Positions 34,103 through 42,383 of a stretch of 64,000 nt of DNA are shown here, piece after piece. A model generated the notes under the pieces. That model was not told where the DNA came from. It worked only from the letters and a program-made list of their open reading frames with translations, and ran no database searches. The translations under genes were made by a program, and so were the position numbers. Location of the stretch: the NCBI RefSeq assembly GCF_047372505.1, contig NZ_JBKBEU010000001.1, forward strand, positions 1,054,001 to 1,118,000. Direction: 5' to 3'. The DNA is from Phaeobacter cretensis. Its GTDB lineage: Bacteria; Pseudomonadota; Alphaproteobacteria; Rhodobacterales; Rhodobacteraceae. How positions within the stretch are numbered: the first letter of the stretch is position 1; every line of letters begins with the position of its first letter.

Positions 34103-34888
34103 CTACGCCCCCTTGAAAACAGGCGTACGTTTCTCGAGAAAACTGGCGACGCCTTCGGCATAGTCCGCGCTCTCGCCACAGGTTTTCATAGCGTCAGCTT
34201 CGATCTCAAGCTGTTCAGACAGCGTATTCGTAGCCGCGCCTTGAATGCAAAATTTGGTCAGACCCAAACCAAGTGTCGGCCCATTGGCGAATTTATCTGC
34301 CATGGCACGGGCCTCATCCATTAGATCCTCATCAGGCAGAGCCTTCCAGATCAATCCCCATTCTGCGGCTTTTTGGGCCGGCAAAGGTTCAGCGGTCAGG
34401 GCCAGCCCCTTGGCACGGGCCTCACCCAACAAACGCGGCAAATGCCAACTGCCGCCGGTATCAGGGATCAGACCCACTTTGGAAAAAGACTGGATAAACT
34501 TGGCACTATCGGCCGCCAACACCATATCGCAAGCCAGCGCCAGATTGGCTCCAGCGCCAGCGGCGACGCCATTGACGGCGCAGATCACCGGAAATTCAAG
34601 CGAGCGGATTAGGTTCACCAAAGGCGCATAGAAGGTTCGCACAGTGTGGCCAAGATCCGGAGAACTGTCCATTTTACGCGGGTCGCGATCGCCCAGATCT
34701 TGCCCCGCACAAAACCCACGACCGGCTCCCGTTAGCAGAACAGCACGCTTTCCTTGGTCACGTGACGCTTCAAGAGCCGCTCGCAGGGCGTGATGCATAT
34801 CTTCGTTGAAACTGTTCAGCCGGTCCGGGCGGTTCAGAGTAATCTCCACCCAAGATCCATGATCCTTTATCAACAGCGTCTCAGACAT
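34103..34888 (-). CDS. paaG: 1,2-epoxyphenylacetyl-CoA isomerase PaaG
   Basis: Crotonase-family enzyme of 261 residues that isomerises ring-epoxide phenylacetyl-CoA to oxepin-CoA, and also moves double bonds later in the pathway. The oxyanion-hole segments are GAGRGFCAGQDLGDRD and VAAGAGANLALACD, followed by FSKVGLIPDTGGSWHLPRLL, which carries the Asp characteristic of PaaG. Start at ATG 34888, preceded by GGGGAGATGCTGTG; the frame is open for 74 more codons upstream but these cross the divergent promoter region. First gene of paaG-paaI-paaK-tetR. Confidence 0.92.
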   Translation of the reverse strand: MSETLLIKDHGSWVEITLNRPDRLNSFNEDMHHALRAALEASRDQGKRAVLLTGAGRGFCAGQDLGDRDPRKMDSSPDLGHTVRTFYAPLVNLIRSLEFPVICAVNGVAAGAGANLALACDMVLAADSAKFIQSFSKVGLIPDTGGSWHLPRLLGEARAKGLALTAEPLPAQKAAEWGLIWKALPDEDLMDEARAMADKFANGPTLGLGLTKFCIQGAATNTLSEQLEIEADAMKTCGESADYAEGVASFLEKRTPVFKGA

Positions 34889-34933
34889 CACAGCATCTCC
34901 CCTCGAGCATGTATTGACAAAGACCTTGCATAA

Positions 34934-34947
34934 ACCGACCGGTTGGT
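34934..34947. promoter_or_regulatory. palindromic operator candidate between paaG and paaZ
   Basis: A 14-base inverted repeat ACCGACC/GGTTGGT with only one mismatch pair, extended by partly matching flanks, in the 124-base gap between the divergent paaG and paaZ starts. It resembles the ACCGACCGGTCGGT-type sites I associate with TetR-type PaaR repressors. A site here could control both transcripts. No experimental support is available from sequence alone. Confidence 0.55.
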
Positions 34948-35012
34948 CAATATATTTACGACCTCTCATATTTGACCGGGCTAAGACCGGTTCGGACGTA
35001 AAGGATCCCGCC

Positions 35013-37043
35013 ATGAGCCTTCTTGATGTATCCAGCTTTGCCGCTGGCCAATGGATCGCACCCGGCACGGGCGCGCGCAGCATTGCAAGCGCGATCACCG
35101 GTGCACCCATTGCACAGGCCGGGAATGAGGCGTTGGACGTACAGGCGATGCTGGACTACGCCCGTTCGACCGGAGGCCCGGCCTTGCGCAAGATGACATT
35201 CCATGGTCGCGCCCGGATGTTAAAGGCACTGGCAACACATCTGAACACCCACAAACAGGCCCTTTATGATCTGAGCTTTGACACCGGTGCCACCAAATCC
35301 GATCATATGATCGACATCGATGGCGGAATTAGTACTGTATTTGTCTTTGCCTCAAAAGGGCGGCGGGAAATGCCGGATGCTCATGTCTATCTCGACGGTG
35401 ATATCGAGCAGTTGTCACGCAATGGCAGCTTCCTTGGGCAACATATTTGCACGCCTCTGCAAGGAGTTGCAGTACATATCAACGCCTTCAACTTTCCTGT
35501 TTGGGGCATGTTGGAAAAACTAGCGCCAACCCTTCTCGCGGGTGTCCCAGCCATTGTAAAACCGGCCACCGCTACCTGCTATGTGACCGAACTGGCGGTG
35601 CGGCTCATGCTTGATAGCGGCCTTTTGCCAGATGGCGCATTACAACTGGTTTCAGGAGGTTTGGGCGATATGCTTGACCATCTGGGCATTCAGGATATCG
35701 TCAGCTTCACCGGCTCAGCACAGACTGCGGTCAAACTACGTTCCACCCCTGTTATCCTGGAAAAATCCGTGCGATTCGTCGCAGAGCAGGACAGTTTGAA
35801 CGCCTCGATCCTGGGCCCTGACGCGACACCCGGCACGCCGGAGTTCGACCTCTTCATAAAGGAAGTCAGCCGCGAGATGACCACAAAGGCCGGTCAGAAA
35901 TGTACCGCCATTCGCCGTATCATCGCACCGCAACCACAAGTCGATGCAGTCATCACTGCATTGTCTGAAAAATTGGCCAAAACCACCATCGGCGACCCCC
36001 GCTTGGACAGCACAGGCATGGGAGCGCTCGTATCAGGTAGCCAGAAACGTGACGTGTTGGACAAAGCAAAAATCCTGGCACAGGAGGCCGAGCGCGTTTA
36101 CGGCGACCCAGACAGCTTTGTGGTGGCGGGTGCCGACCCCGAGAAAGGCGCATTTGTACCACCGATGCTGTTCCACTGTGCCGATCCAGACCGGGCTGAA
36201 CGTATCCACGACACCGAAGCCTTTGGCCCTGTATCGACAGTTATGGGATACCGCGATCTTGACCATGCCATTGCACTCGCCAATCGGGGCGAAGGCTCCT
36301 TGGTGGCGTCAGTCATAACCCATGATGCAGAGGTGGCCCGCAGTGTCGCGCTAGGATCCGGTGCTTTCCACGGGCGGCTCTATTTCAACAACCGGGATTC
36401 GATGAAAGAATCCACCGGCCACGGTTCCCCGCTGCCACATATGGTCCACGGCGGCCCAGGCCGCGCGGGCGGTGGTGAAGAACTGGGCGGCGTGCGCGGC
36501 GTCAAACACTACATGCAGCGCACCGCCATTCAGGGCTCGCCCGATATCCTGTCAACCATTGGTGAGGCATGGGTTCCGGGCGGCATAGAACTGCCTGCCA
36601 CAGTGCATCCTTTTACACGCAAGTTTGGTGAGCTAGAGCTAGGCGAAACCATGTATAGCGATACGCGCACCATCACCCTGGACGATATCGAGACCTTCGC
36701 CCATTTCACCGGCGATACATTTTATGCACATATGAATGATGAGGCAGCCAAACGGAACCCGTTTTTCCCCGGCCGTGTGGCCCATGGCTATCTGCTCATC
36801 AGCTTTGCCGCCGGCCTGTTTGTGCAACCTGACGAAGGTCCGGTTTTAGCAAATACCGGTCTAGATAACCTGCGGTTTATGAAACCCGTCTCCGCAGGCG
36901 ACAGCATCAAAGTACGTCTGTCAGTCAAGAAGAAGACCCCTCGCAATGAAGACTATGGCGAGGTCCGTTGGCATGTGACCCTAAGCAATCAGGATGATGA
37001 GATTGCCGCCGAATATGAGCTGCTGACGATGAACGCCTTTTGA
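35013..37043 (+). CDS. paaZ: oxepin-CoA hydrolase/semialdehyde dehydrogenase PaaZ
   Basis: Fusion enzyme of 676 residues: the C-terminal MaoC-like hydratase (from about residue 525) opens the oxepin-CoA ring and the N-terminal aldehyde dehydrogenase oxidises the resulting aldehyde to 3-oxo-5,6-dehydrosuberyl-CoA. By alignment to remembered E. coli PaaZ, the general-base Glu is Glu258 (FVAEQDSLN) and the nucleophile Cys297 (GQKCTAIRR), both present. The hydratase motif is FAHFTGDTFYAHMNDEAA with its Asp and His. ATG 35013 follows AAGGATCCCGCC. Both active sites look intact. Confidence 0.95.
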   Translation: MSLLDVSSFAAGQWIAPGTGARSIASAITGAPIAQAGNEALDVQAMLDYARSTGGPALRKMTFHGRARMLKALATHLNTHKQALYDLSFDTGATKSDHMIDIDGGISTVFVFASKGRREMPDAHVYLDGDIEQLSRNGSFLGQHICTPLQGVAVHINAFNFPVWGMLEKLAPTLLAGVPAIVKPATATCYVTELAVRLMLDSGLLPDGALQLVSGGLGDMLDHLGIQDIVSFTGSAQTAVKLRSTPVILEKSVRFVAEQDSLNASILGPDATPGTPEFDLFIKEVSREMTTKAGQKCTAIRRIIAPQPQVDAVITALSEKLAKTTIGDPRLDSTGMGALVSGSQKRDVLDKAKILAQEAERVYGDPDSFVVAGADPEKGAFVPPMLFHCADPDRAERIHDTEAFGPVSTVMGYRDLDHAIALANRGEGSLVASVITHDAEVARSVALGSGAFHGRLYFNNRDSMKESTGHGSPLPHMVHGGPGRAGGGEELGGVRGVKHYMQRTAIQGSPDILSTIGEAWVPGGIELPATVHPFTRKFGELELGETMYSDTRTITLDDIETFAHFTGDTFYAHMNDEAAKRNPFFPGRVAHGYLLISFAAGLFVQPDEGPVLANTGLDNLRFMKPVSAGDSIKVRLSVKKKTPRNEDYGEVRWHVTLSNQDDEIAAEYELLTMNAF

Positions 37044-37109
37044 CCGGGTTTTGTCGGGATAATGCCGCCCGCTCTGGCCTATCCGGGCCGGGCGACTTAT
37101 CTATTATAC

Positions 37110-37937
37110 ATGACCGACAAGCAGCCATCCTGGTTCAGTACCGCCGTAACCGCCCTCGCTGACCCGCAAAACCAGCGGGTCTGGTCGATTATTGTCTCCC
37201 TTTTTGGAGATTTGGCGCAGCGTGACGGAGACCAGATCAATGGCAGCACCCTAACCCGGATCATCACCCCGATGGGCATCAAGCCCGAAGCGATCCGCGT
37301 TGCACTGCACCGCCTGCGCAAGGATGGTTGGATCGATAGCACCCGGTCGGGCCGCGCATCAGTCCACTTCCTGACTCAGATGGGCCGCAGCCAATCCGCT
37401 GCAGTCACTCCGCGCATCTATGCGGCTTCAACTGTACCACTGGTTGATTGGCATATACTGATCGCCGGAGATGGTCAGACCAGCGCGCTGGACGCCTTGG
37501 CGCAACAGCCAAACTACGTGGGGGTCAATCGCTCGACCATTTTGGGCCACGGATCATTGCCCCGCGACCACCACGATCTTCTGGTAGTAAAGGACCCGGA
37601 TCTGTCCGTGCCAAATTGGCTGTGCGAGCACTTGTTTCCTGAGGATCTGAAACTGACGTGTGCCCGGCTCGACAGCACCTTGGCTGGCCTGAAACTGCCA
37701 AACGCCCTGCTTGCAGAGGCCAACGCCGTTGATTGGGCACAGATCGCGACCCTACGCACGATGATCGTGCATCGATGGCGGCGCGTCGTTCTACGCCACC
37801 CAGATTTGCCAAGCCGTTTTCATCCTGACGACTGGGTTGGAGAGAGCTGTCGTCACCGCGTCGCTGCGCTATTGCATAACCTCCCCCGCCCACATCTCAA
37901 TCAGGCTGGAGAATTGCTGGCCCCGCCCCTTCCCTAG
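37110..37937 (+). CDS. paaX: PaaX family transcriptional regulator
   Basis: PaaX-type repressor of about 275 residues; in E. coli PaaX represses paa genes until phenylacetyl-CoA binds. The N-terminal winged helix contains WSIIVSLFGDLAQRDGD, then IKPEAIRVALHRLRKDGWI and SGRASVHFLT, the usual PaaX signature. Central and C-terminal domains follow (for example DDWVGESCRHRVAALLHNL). The start could be ATG 37110 or an in-frame ATG 37062; neither has a clear ribosome site. It follows paaZ. A TetR repressor also sits in this cluster, so two regulators may act. Confidence 0.88.
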   Translation: MTDKQPSWFSTAVTALADPQNQRVWSIIVSLFGDLAQRDGDQINGSTLTRIITPMGIKPEAIRVALHRLRKDGWIDSTRSGRASVHFLTQMGRSQSAAVTPRIYAASTVPLVDWHILIAGDGQTSALDALAQQPNYVGVNRSTILGHGSLPRDHHDLLVVKDPDLSVPNWLCEHLFPEDLKLTCARLDSTLAGLKLPNALLAEANAVDWAQIATLRTMIVHRWRRVVLRHPDLPSRFHPDDWVGESCRHRVAALLHNLPRPHLNQAGELLAPPLP

Positions 37938-38036
37938 GAATAGGCGTAGTCGGGTTGCGATTTTCTGCTGGGAACAACTGTCAGGCGGTTTTTTTCTTTA
38001 CAAACGCCAACGGGAAATCTACGCAACTCTCTAGAT

Positions 38037-38220
38037 GGTTCCCGATGCGCGAAAAAAGCGGAGGGATGAAAAGGGAACGTGGTGTGGTGTAGCCATAAGG
38101 CGCCAAATCCGCGACTGCCCCCGCAACTGTGAGCGGAGAGCGACCTCGATAGTCCACTGACCTTTGCGTCGGGAAGGCCGAGGCCCGCAACAACCCGCAA
38201 GTCAGGAGACCTGCCATCCA
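38037..38220 (+). ncRNA. cobalamin riboswitch
   Basis: The conserved parts appear in the right order: GGTTCCC (38037) pairing with GGGAAC (38073), then GCGACTGCCCCCGCAACTGT, CCACTG near 38155, GGGAAGGCCG (38171), and the B12 box GTCAGGAGACCTGCC (38201-38215). It precedes a DUF1636 gene and a BtuDFC-type importer, which adenosylcobalamin would repress. The expression platform, probably sequestering the GGAGG at 38326-38330, lies between 38220 and the start codon at 38336. Confidence 0.95.
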
Positions 38221-38335
38221 CTGGAAACCTATTGACCGGGCGGGGTGTTCCGGCGGGCAGGATGAATCAGCATGACGCTACGGCGTGGCTGTTCCCTTCC
38301 CCTATTTTGCCTCGTCACGATGCGCGGAGGGCGCT

Positions 38336-38764
38336 ATGGACGGGACAACTCGGCACCGCATTCTGGTGTGCACATCCTGCAAAGGCACGGAGCCCGGCAG
38401 CCGACCCGGCCCGGCGTTTATTGCGGATCTGCGCGCGGCCCTAGCCCAACGCGACGGCCCAGAGATCGAGGTCGCTGGCGTCGCTTGCATGGCGGGTTGC
38501 GGCAATCCCTGCACCGTTGGTTTTCAGGCATACGGTAAGGCCAGCTATGTATTTGGCGACCTTAATCGCAAAGAAGATCTGTCCGACATTTTGTCCTTTG
38601 CCGATCTTTACCATGTGTTGGCAGATGGCTGGTGCAGCTCGGTTGATCGTCCTGGCAAGCTGCGTCGCAACACGCTGTCGCGCATTCCCGCCTTCTTTCC
38701 TGCCGCACCGTCGCAAGATGCAGCAGACACCGCATTTGTGCCTGTGGCAGAGCCAGCCGAATGA
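38336..38764 (+). CDS. DUF1636 metal-binding protein
   Basis: A 142-residue protein of the DUF1636 (ferredoxin-like) family. Cysteines lie in VCTSCKGTEPG near the N-terminus and ACMAGCGNPC around residue 55, a spacing that suggests an iron-sulfur or other metal site. The family is repeatedly found with cobalamin or cobalt genes, as here directly after a B12 riboswitch. ATG 38336 follows GGAGG at six bases. Its stop overlaps the ATPase start (ATGA). Its function is not established; a role in corrinoid handling or metal insertion would be inference. Confidence 0.85.
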   Translation: MDGTTRHRILVCTSCKGTEPGSRPGPAFIADLRAALAQRDGPEIEVAGVACMAGCGNPCTVGFQAYGKASYVFGDLNRKEDLSDILSFADLYHVLADGWCSSVDRPGKLRRNTLSRIPAFFPAAPSQDAADTAFVPVAEPAE

Positions 38765-39546
38765 CCGCCGCTGCACTCACCGTTACAGAGGTTAGCTGGG
38801 GGCCAAGCCGAATGGCCCCGTTGATCCTTCATCCTACCAGTTTCCATCTGGATGCAGGCCGGGTATTAGGTATCGTTGGGCCAAACGGCGCGGGCAAATC
38901 GAGCCTGCTGCGTGTCATCTACCGCTTCAACCAGCCGCGCAGTGGCAAGGTGGTAGTCGGCGATAGTGATATCTGGGCCTTGCCTCCGAAAGCCGCTGCA
39001 CGGCGTGTCGCGGCTGTATTGCAGGAACAACCCACCGACTTCGCGCTCACTGTAGCAGAGATCGTGGCATTGGGGCGTGCTCCGTACCGTTCCGGATTCG
39101 CCACGCCGGGTGCCCGTGATGGTGCGATCATCGAGCAAATGCTGAACCGGCTGGAGCTTCGAAGGATGGCAGATCGCGCGTTTGGCACCCTTTCAGGTGG
39201 CGAGCGCCAGCGTGTCATGGTTGCCCGCGCATTGGCCCAAGAACCTGCACTATTGGTGCTGGATGAGCCAACCAACCATCTGGATATTCGTCATCAGTTG
39301 GATGTGCTGGATCTGATCCGGGATCTGGACACTACGATTGTCACCAGCCTGCACGACCTCAATATCGCGGCCGATGCCTGCGACGATATCCTGTTGATGT
39401 CCAGTGGTCGTCAACTCGCCTTTGGCGCGCCCTGTGACGTATTGAGCGAAGACATCGTTAGTGAGGTCTTCAACGTCGCAGCAAGACGCGAGACTCTTGC
39501 TCCTTCCGGGCAGGATCATCTTACCTTTCACCTCCCCCTTTCATAA
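38761..39546 (+). CDS. cobalamin/Fe(III)-siderophore-type ABC ATPase
   Basis: ATP-binding subunit of a FecCD/BtuCD-type importer, 261 residues. Walker A is VGPNGAGKSSLLRV (about residue 42), the signature LSGGERQRVMVARAL (about 145) and Walker B LLVLDEPTNHLD. It is followed by the binding protein and permease genes with spacings of 8 and 1 bases. B12-riboswitch control points to corrinoid import (BtuD equivalent), although the family as such also serves haem and siderophores. Confidence 0.9.
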   Translation: MTAAALTVTEVSWGPSRMAPLILHPTSFHLDAGRVLGIVGPNGAGKSSLLRVIYRFNQPRSGKVVVGDSDIWALPPKAAARRVAAVLQEQPTDFALTVAEIVALGRAPYRSGFATPGARDGAIIEQMLNRLELRRMADRAFGTLSGGERQRVMVARALAQEPALLVLDEPTNHLDIRHQLDVLDLIRDLDTTIVTSLHDLNIAADACDDILLMSSGRQLAFGAPCDVLSEDIVSEVFNVAARRETLAPSGQDHLTFHLPLS

Positions 39547-39554
39547 GGACCCCA

Positions 39555-40541
39555 ATGACTATGATTACCCGCTTTTCTACTGTGAATCAGCTGCTTACCG
39601 CCACCGTTCTAGCTGCGTCTTTGGCTCCGATGGCTCAGGCCGAGACATCCGTAGAAAGCTGCAATCGCAGCGTTAGCTTTGACGCGCCGCCGCAGCGCGC
39701 CGTTTCCAATGATGTCAACCTGACCGAGATGATGCTGGCGTTGGGTCTGGCGGATCGCATGGTTGGCTACACCGGTATTTCCGGTTGGAAAACTCTAGAT
39801 CCGGAGATGCGCGATGGCGTCGCTGAACTGCCAGAGCTGTCCGCAAAGTACCCCTCCAAGGAAGTACTGATTGGCGCTGACGCTGATTTCTTCTTCGCCG
39901 GTTGGAACTATGGCATGAAAGTAGGCGGCCCTGTCACACCTGAGACACTCGCGCCGTTTGACATCAAGGTCTACGAGCTGACCGAGAGCTGCATCCACAT
40001 TGGCGAGAAATCCAAGGTCAGCATGGATGACATGTACAACGACCTGCTGAACCTGGGCCGGATCTTTGCAGTTGAAGATAAGGCTGAGGAGCTGGTGGCC
40101 GGTTACAAAGGTGAATTGGCAACATTTGCCGATACCCGCTCCGAAACCGGTGATCCCTTGCGTGTGTTTGTCTATGACAGCGGTGAGGACACACCATTTA
40201 CCGCAGGCAAATACGCCATGCCCACCGCCTTGATTGAGGCGGCAGGCGGAAGCAACGTCATGGACGATATGGAGAAAAGCTGGGCCACGGCCACTTGGGA
40301 AGCGGTTGTCGAGCGCAACCCCGAAGTTATCGTAATCGTAAACTACGGGTCGGTCACCGCCGAGGAAAAGCGGGCCTTCATGCGGAACAATCCGGCCTTT
40401 GCAGAAATCGACGCTGTGAAGAACGACCGGTTTGTCACGCTGGAATATGTCGAAGCAACTCCAGGCCCGCGCAACATCCGCGCGATCAAGACATTGGCCA
40501 CGGGCTTTGACGCAGCACGCGCCAACGCTGTAAACAACTGA
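39555..40541 (+). CDS. ABC transporter periplasmic binding protein (BtuF-like)
   Basis: Class III binding protein of 328 residues with a single long linking helix, as in BtuF and FepB. A signal peptide ends at about residue 32 (APMAQAETS). The N-lobe has PQRAVSNDVNLTEMMLALGL and the C-lobe ATATWEAVVERNPEVIVIV. ATG 39555 follows AAGGACCCCA. The substrate is inferred as a cobalamin or corrinoid from the upstream riboswitch. Confidence 0.88.
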   Translation: MTMITRFSTVNQLLTATVLAASLAPMAQAETSVESCNRSVSFDAPPQRAVSNDVNLTEMMLALGLADRMVGYTGISGWKTLDPEMRDGVAELPELSAKYPSKEVLIGADADFFFAGWNYGMKVGGPVTPETLAPFDIKVYELTESCIHIGEKSKVSMDDMYNDLLNLGRIFAVEDKAEELVAGYKGELATFADTRSETGDPLRVFVYDSGEDTPFTAGKYAMPTALIEAAGGSNVMDDMEKSWATATWEAVVERNPEVIVIVNYGSVTAEEKRAFMRNNPAFAEIDAVKNDRFVTLEYVEATPGPRNIRAIKTLATGFDAARANAVNN

Positions 40542-40542
40542 T

Positions 40543-41622
40543 ATGTCGACCGCCCACGCCCATTCCGTATCTGAGCCGCGTCTAAATGCGCGCGCCCGGC
40601 GACGCCTGCGCGGGCGGCTGGCCTGGATCTTGGGCGGGGCCGTTCTAACGGCCCTGACCCTATCAATTGCGGTCTCCGTCGGAGCCGTTGGTATCCCCCT
40701 GACCTCTGTCTGGGGTATCATTGCCAGCAAGCTGACCACAGGCGCCGATAGCATATTTGCCGCTGAGTGGAGCAAGGGCCAGGCGGCCATCGTCTGGGAC
40801 ATCCGGTTCCCGCGTGCGCTCTTGGCAATGATGGTTGGTGCCGGCCTTGCCATGGTTGGTGCCAGCCTTCAGGCTGTGACCCGCAATCCGCTTGCAGACC
40901 CGCATCTTCTCGGAATCTCTGCAGGCGGAGCTTTTGGTGCCATTCTGGCACTTCTCCACACTGGGCTATTTCTGGGCCTCCTTACTGTACCCCTGCTAGC
41001 TTTCATGGGGGCTCTTGGGGCAACCGCGCTGGTGCTGGCCGTCTCCCGCTTTGCTGAGGCGACAACAGCTGACCGGTTGGTACTGGTCGGTGTGGCCGTC
41101 TCCTTTGTGATCATGGCTGGCGCCAATGTATTGATCTTTCTAGGCGACCCACGCGCCACCCATACCGTCGTGTTCTGGATGCTGGGCGGGCTTGGGCTGG
41201 CACAGTGGAACCACCTTGCCTATCCGATGGTTGTCTTGGTGCTTTGCGGGGGCTGGCTTTGGTCACGCTCCGGCGATCTAAATGCCATGACTGTTGGTGA
41301 TGAAACAGCAACGACGCTTGGTATTCCTGTAGCACGGTTTCGCCTGATGACCTTCTGCGCAGGAGCGTTGATCACAGGCGTAATGGTGGCATTTTCCGGC
41401 ATGATCGGTTTTGTCGGGTTGATTGTACCACATGTGGCGCGGTTGATCGTCGGTGGAGATCATCGCCGTGTCCTCCCGGTCTCAGCCCTGTTTGGCGGAT
41501 TATTTCTGGTCTCCGCCGATATCGCAGCCCGCACCCTGATGGCACCTGAAGACATGCCGATCGGGCTTGTTACCGGGCTGGTCGGCGGTGTGTTCTTCAT
41601 CTGGTTGCTCCGCCGTCGCTGA
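40543..41622 (+). CDS. FecCD/BtuC-type ABC permease
   Basis: Membrane subunit of 359 residues with about ten spans. Family hallmarks are RNPLADPHLLGISAGGAFG (about residue 115), GDETATTLGIPVARFRL and GMIGFVGLIVPHVARLI, which contact the ATPase. It completes the importer set binding protein-permease-ATPase. Its start abuts the preceding stop. A 4 x 7-base direct repeat and a terminator follow its end. Confidence 0.92.
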   Translation: MSTAHAHSVSEPRLNARARRRLRGRLAWILGGAVLTALTLSIAVSVGAVGIPLTSVWGIIASKLTTGADSIFAAEWSKGQAAIVWDIRFPRALLAMMVGAGLAMVGASLQAVTRNPLADPHLLGISAGGAFGAILALLHTGLFLGLLTVPLLAFMGALGATALVLAVSRFAEATTADRLVLVGVAVSFVIMAGANVLIFLGDPRATHTVVFWMLGGLGLAQWNHLAYPMVVLVLCGGWLWSRSGDLNAMTVGDETATTLGIPVARFRLMTFCAGALITGVMVAFSGMIGFVGLIVPHVARLIVGGDHRRVLPVSALFGGLFLVSADIAARTLMAPEDMPIGLVTGLVGGVFFIWLLRRR

Positions 41623-41628
41623 GCCACG

Positions 41629-41656
41629 TCAGACATCAGACATCAGACATCAGACA
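41629..41656. repeat. four perfect 7-base tandem repeats
   Basis: Four consecutive copies of TCAGACA directly after the permease stop and before a terminator. It is an array too short and gapless to be CRISPR, and may reflect polymerase slippage. Confidence 0.95.
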
Positions 41657-41665
41657 GAGTAGAAG

Positions 41666-41695
41666 AAAGGCCCCATGATCCTGCGAGGGGCCTTT
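41666..41695. terminator. bidirectional terminator between permease and ridA
   Basis: Stem arms AAAGGCCCC and GGGGCCTTT, nine base pairs with a 12-base loop, between convergent genes. A-run on one side and T-run on the other let it act on both strands. Confidence 0.85.
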
Positions 41696-41709
41696 CGCAG
41701 CTATAGACC

Positions 41710-42057
41710 TTAAGCAGCAGCGACGACAATCATCTCAACCAGCAACTCTGGACGCGCCAGTTTTGCTTCGCCGCAGGCACGCGCAGGGGCATGACCCTCA
41801 GGCACCCAGGCGTCCCAAACCTCATTCATTGAGGCGAAGTCTGCCATATCGGACAGCCAGATGGTACATTGCAGGATGCGGGATTTGTCGCTGCCTGCTT
41901 CGGCCAGCAGCCGATCGATATTGTCGAGACAGTCCTGCGTCTGTTGGGCGACACTGGCCCCAGCGGTGCCAACCTGCCCGGCCAGATATATGGTGTCACC
42001 ATGTTTGACGATCTGGCTCATGCGGGGGCCGGTATGGCTGCGTTCAATCTGTGTCAT
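41710..42057 (-). CDS. RidA/YjgF family protein
   Basis: A 115-residue enamine/imine deaminase-family protein. Conserved regions are MIVVAAA preceded by ARACGEAKLARPELLVE, holding the arginine near the C-terminal active site, and DTIYLAGQVGTAGASVAQQTQ. RidA hydrolyses reactive 2-aminoacrylate from pyridoxal enzymes, but the family is broad and many subgroups have other substrates. ATG 42057 follows GAGGATCAT. Not obviously part of either neighbouring operon. Confidence 0.88.
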   Translation of the reverse strand: MTQIERSHTGPRMSQIVKHGDTIYLAGQVGTAGASVAQQTQDCLDNIDRLLAEAGSDKSRILQCTIWLSDMADFASMNEVWDAWVPEGHAPARACGEAKLARPELLVEMIVVAAA

Positions 42058-42222
42058 ATGATCCTCGTTTGATATCTACCAGCCAGCAAGGCGGGTCCGT
42101 CACATGGTTATCGACCCGTTCCAAACAAGGCAATGGACCCTATGACTTGCGCCAAGGTAGAGCTACTCCGCACGAAACAACTCGTTCAAATACCGCACAA
42201 ACTTAAATAACTGAATTCGTCC

Positions 42223-42252
42223 TTGCCTAAAAGAAAAGCACCCCCCTATAGT
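42223..42252 (+). promoter_or_regulatory. candidate sigma-70-type promoter of the BMP transporter operon
   Basis: TTGCCT (42223-42228), an 18-base spacer, then TATAGT (42247-42252). Placement about 130 bases before the first ATG would leave a leader of about 125 bases containing several hairpins. Alphaproteobacterial promoters are variable, so this is moderate. Confidence 0.4.
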
Positions 42253-42258
42253 TCATCT

Positions 42259-42383
42259 TGCGGAACATCTGACGGGTATTGCCGGGGTCACGACAAGCTC
42301 CCTACCGTCGAAGACACGCTGGCTCAACCAGCGACGTTCCAGAGCCCGCGACAGTGCAGGGCTATCGACAAGGGGAAAATGAC
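42259..42383 (+). ncRNA. structured 5' leader, possible riboswitch
   Basis: Between the promoter candidate and ATG 42384 three hairpins can be drawn: arms GACGGGTA (42271) and TACCGTC (42303); CGCTGG (42318) and CCAGCG (42328) with loop CTCAA; and AGCCC (42343) with GGGCT (42359). The last one ends about 10 bases before AGGGGA, the ribosome binding site. This is a layout typical of ligand-sensing leaders, but I cannot match it to a named class. Given the downstream transporter and deaminase, a purine or pyrimidine ligand is one possibility. Confidence 0.4.

Noticed and set aside
34889..35110. Longer paaG start across the divergent promoter region
   Set aside because: The palindrome and paaZ start region lie there, and ATG 34888 has a good ribosome site.
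35013..37043. PaaZ as a tropone-pathway variant lacking dehydrogenase function
   Set aside because: Both Glu258 and Cys297 of the dehydrogenase domain are present.
41629..41656. Short repeats as a CRISPR array
   Set aside because: Units are 7 bases with no spacers, and no cas gene is in the window.
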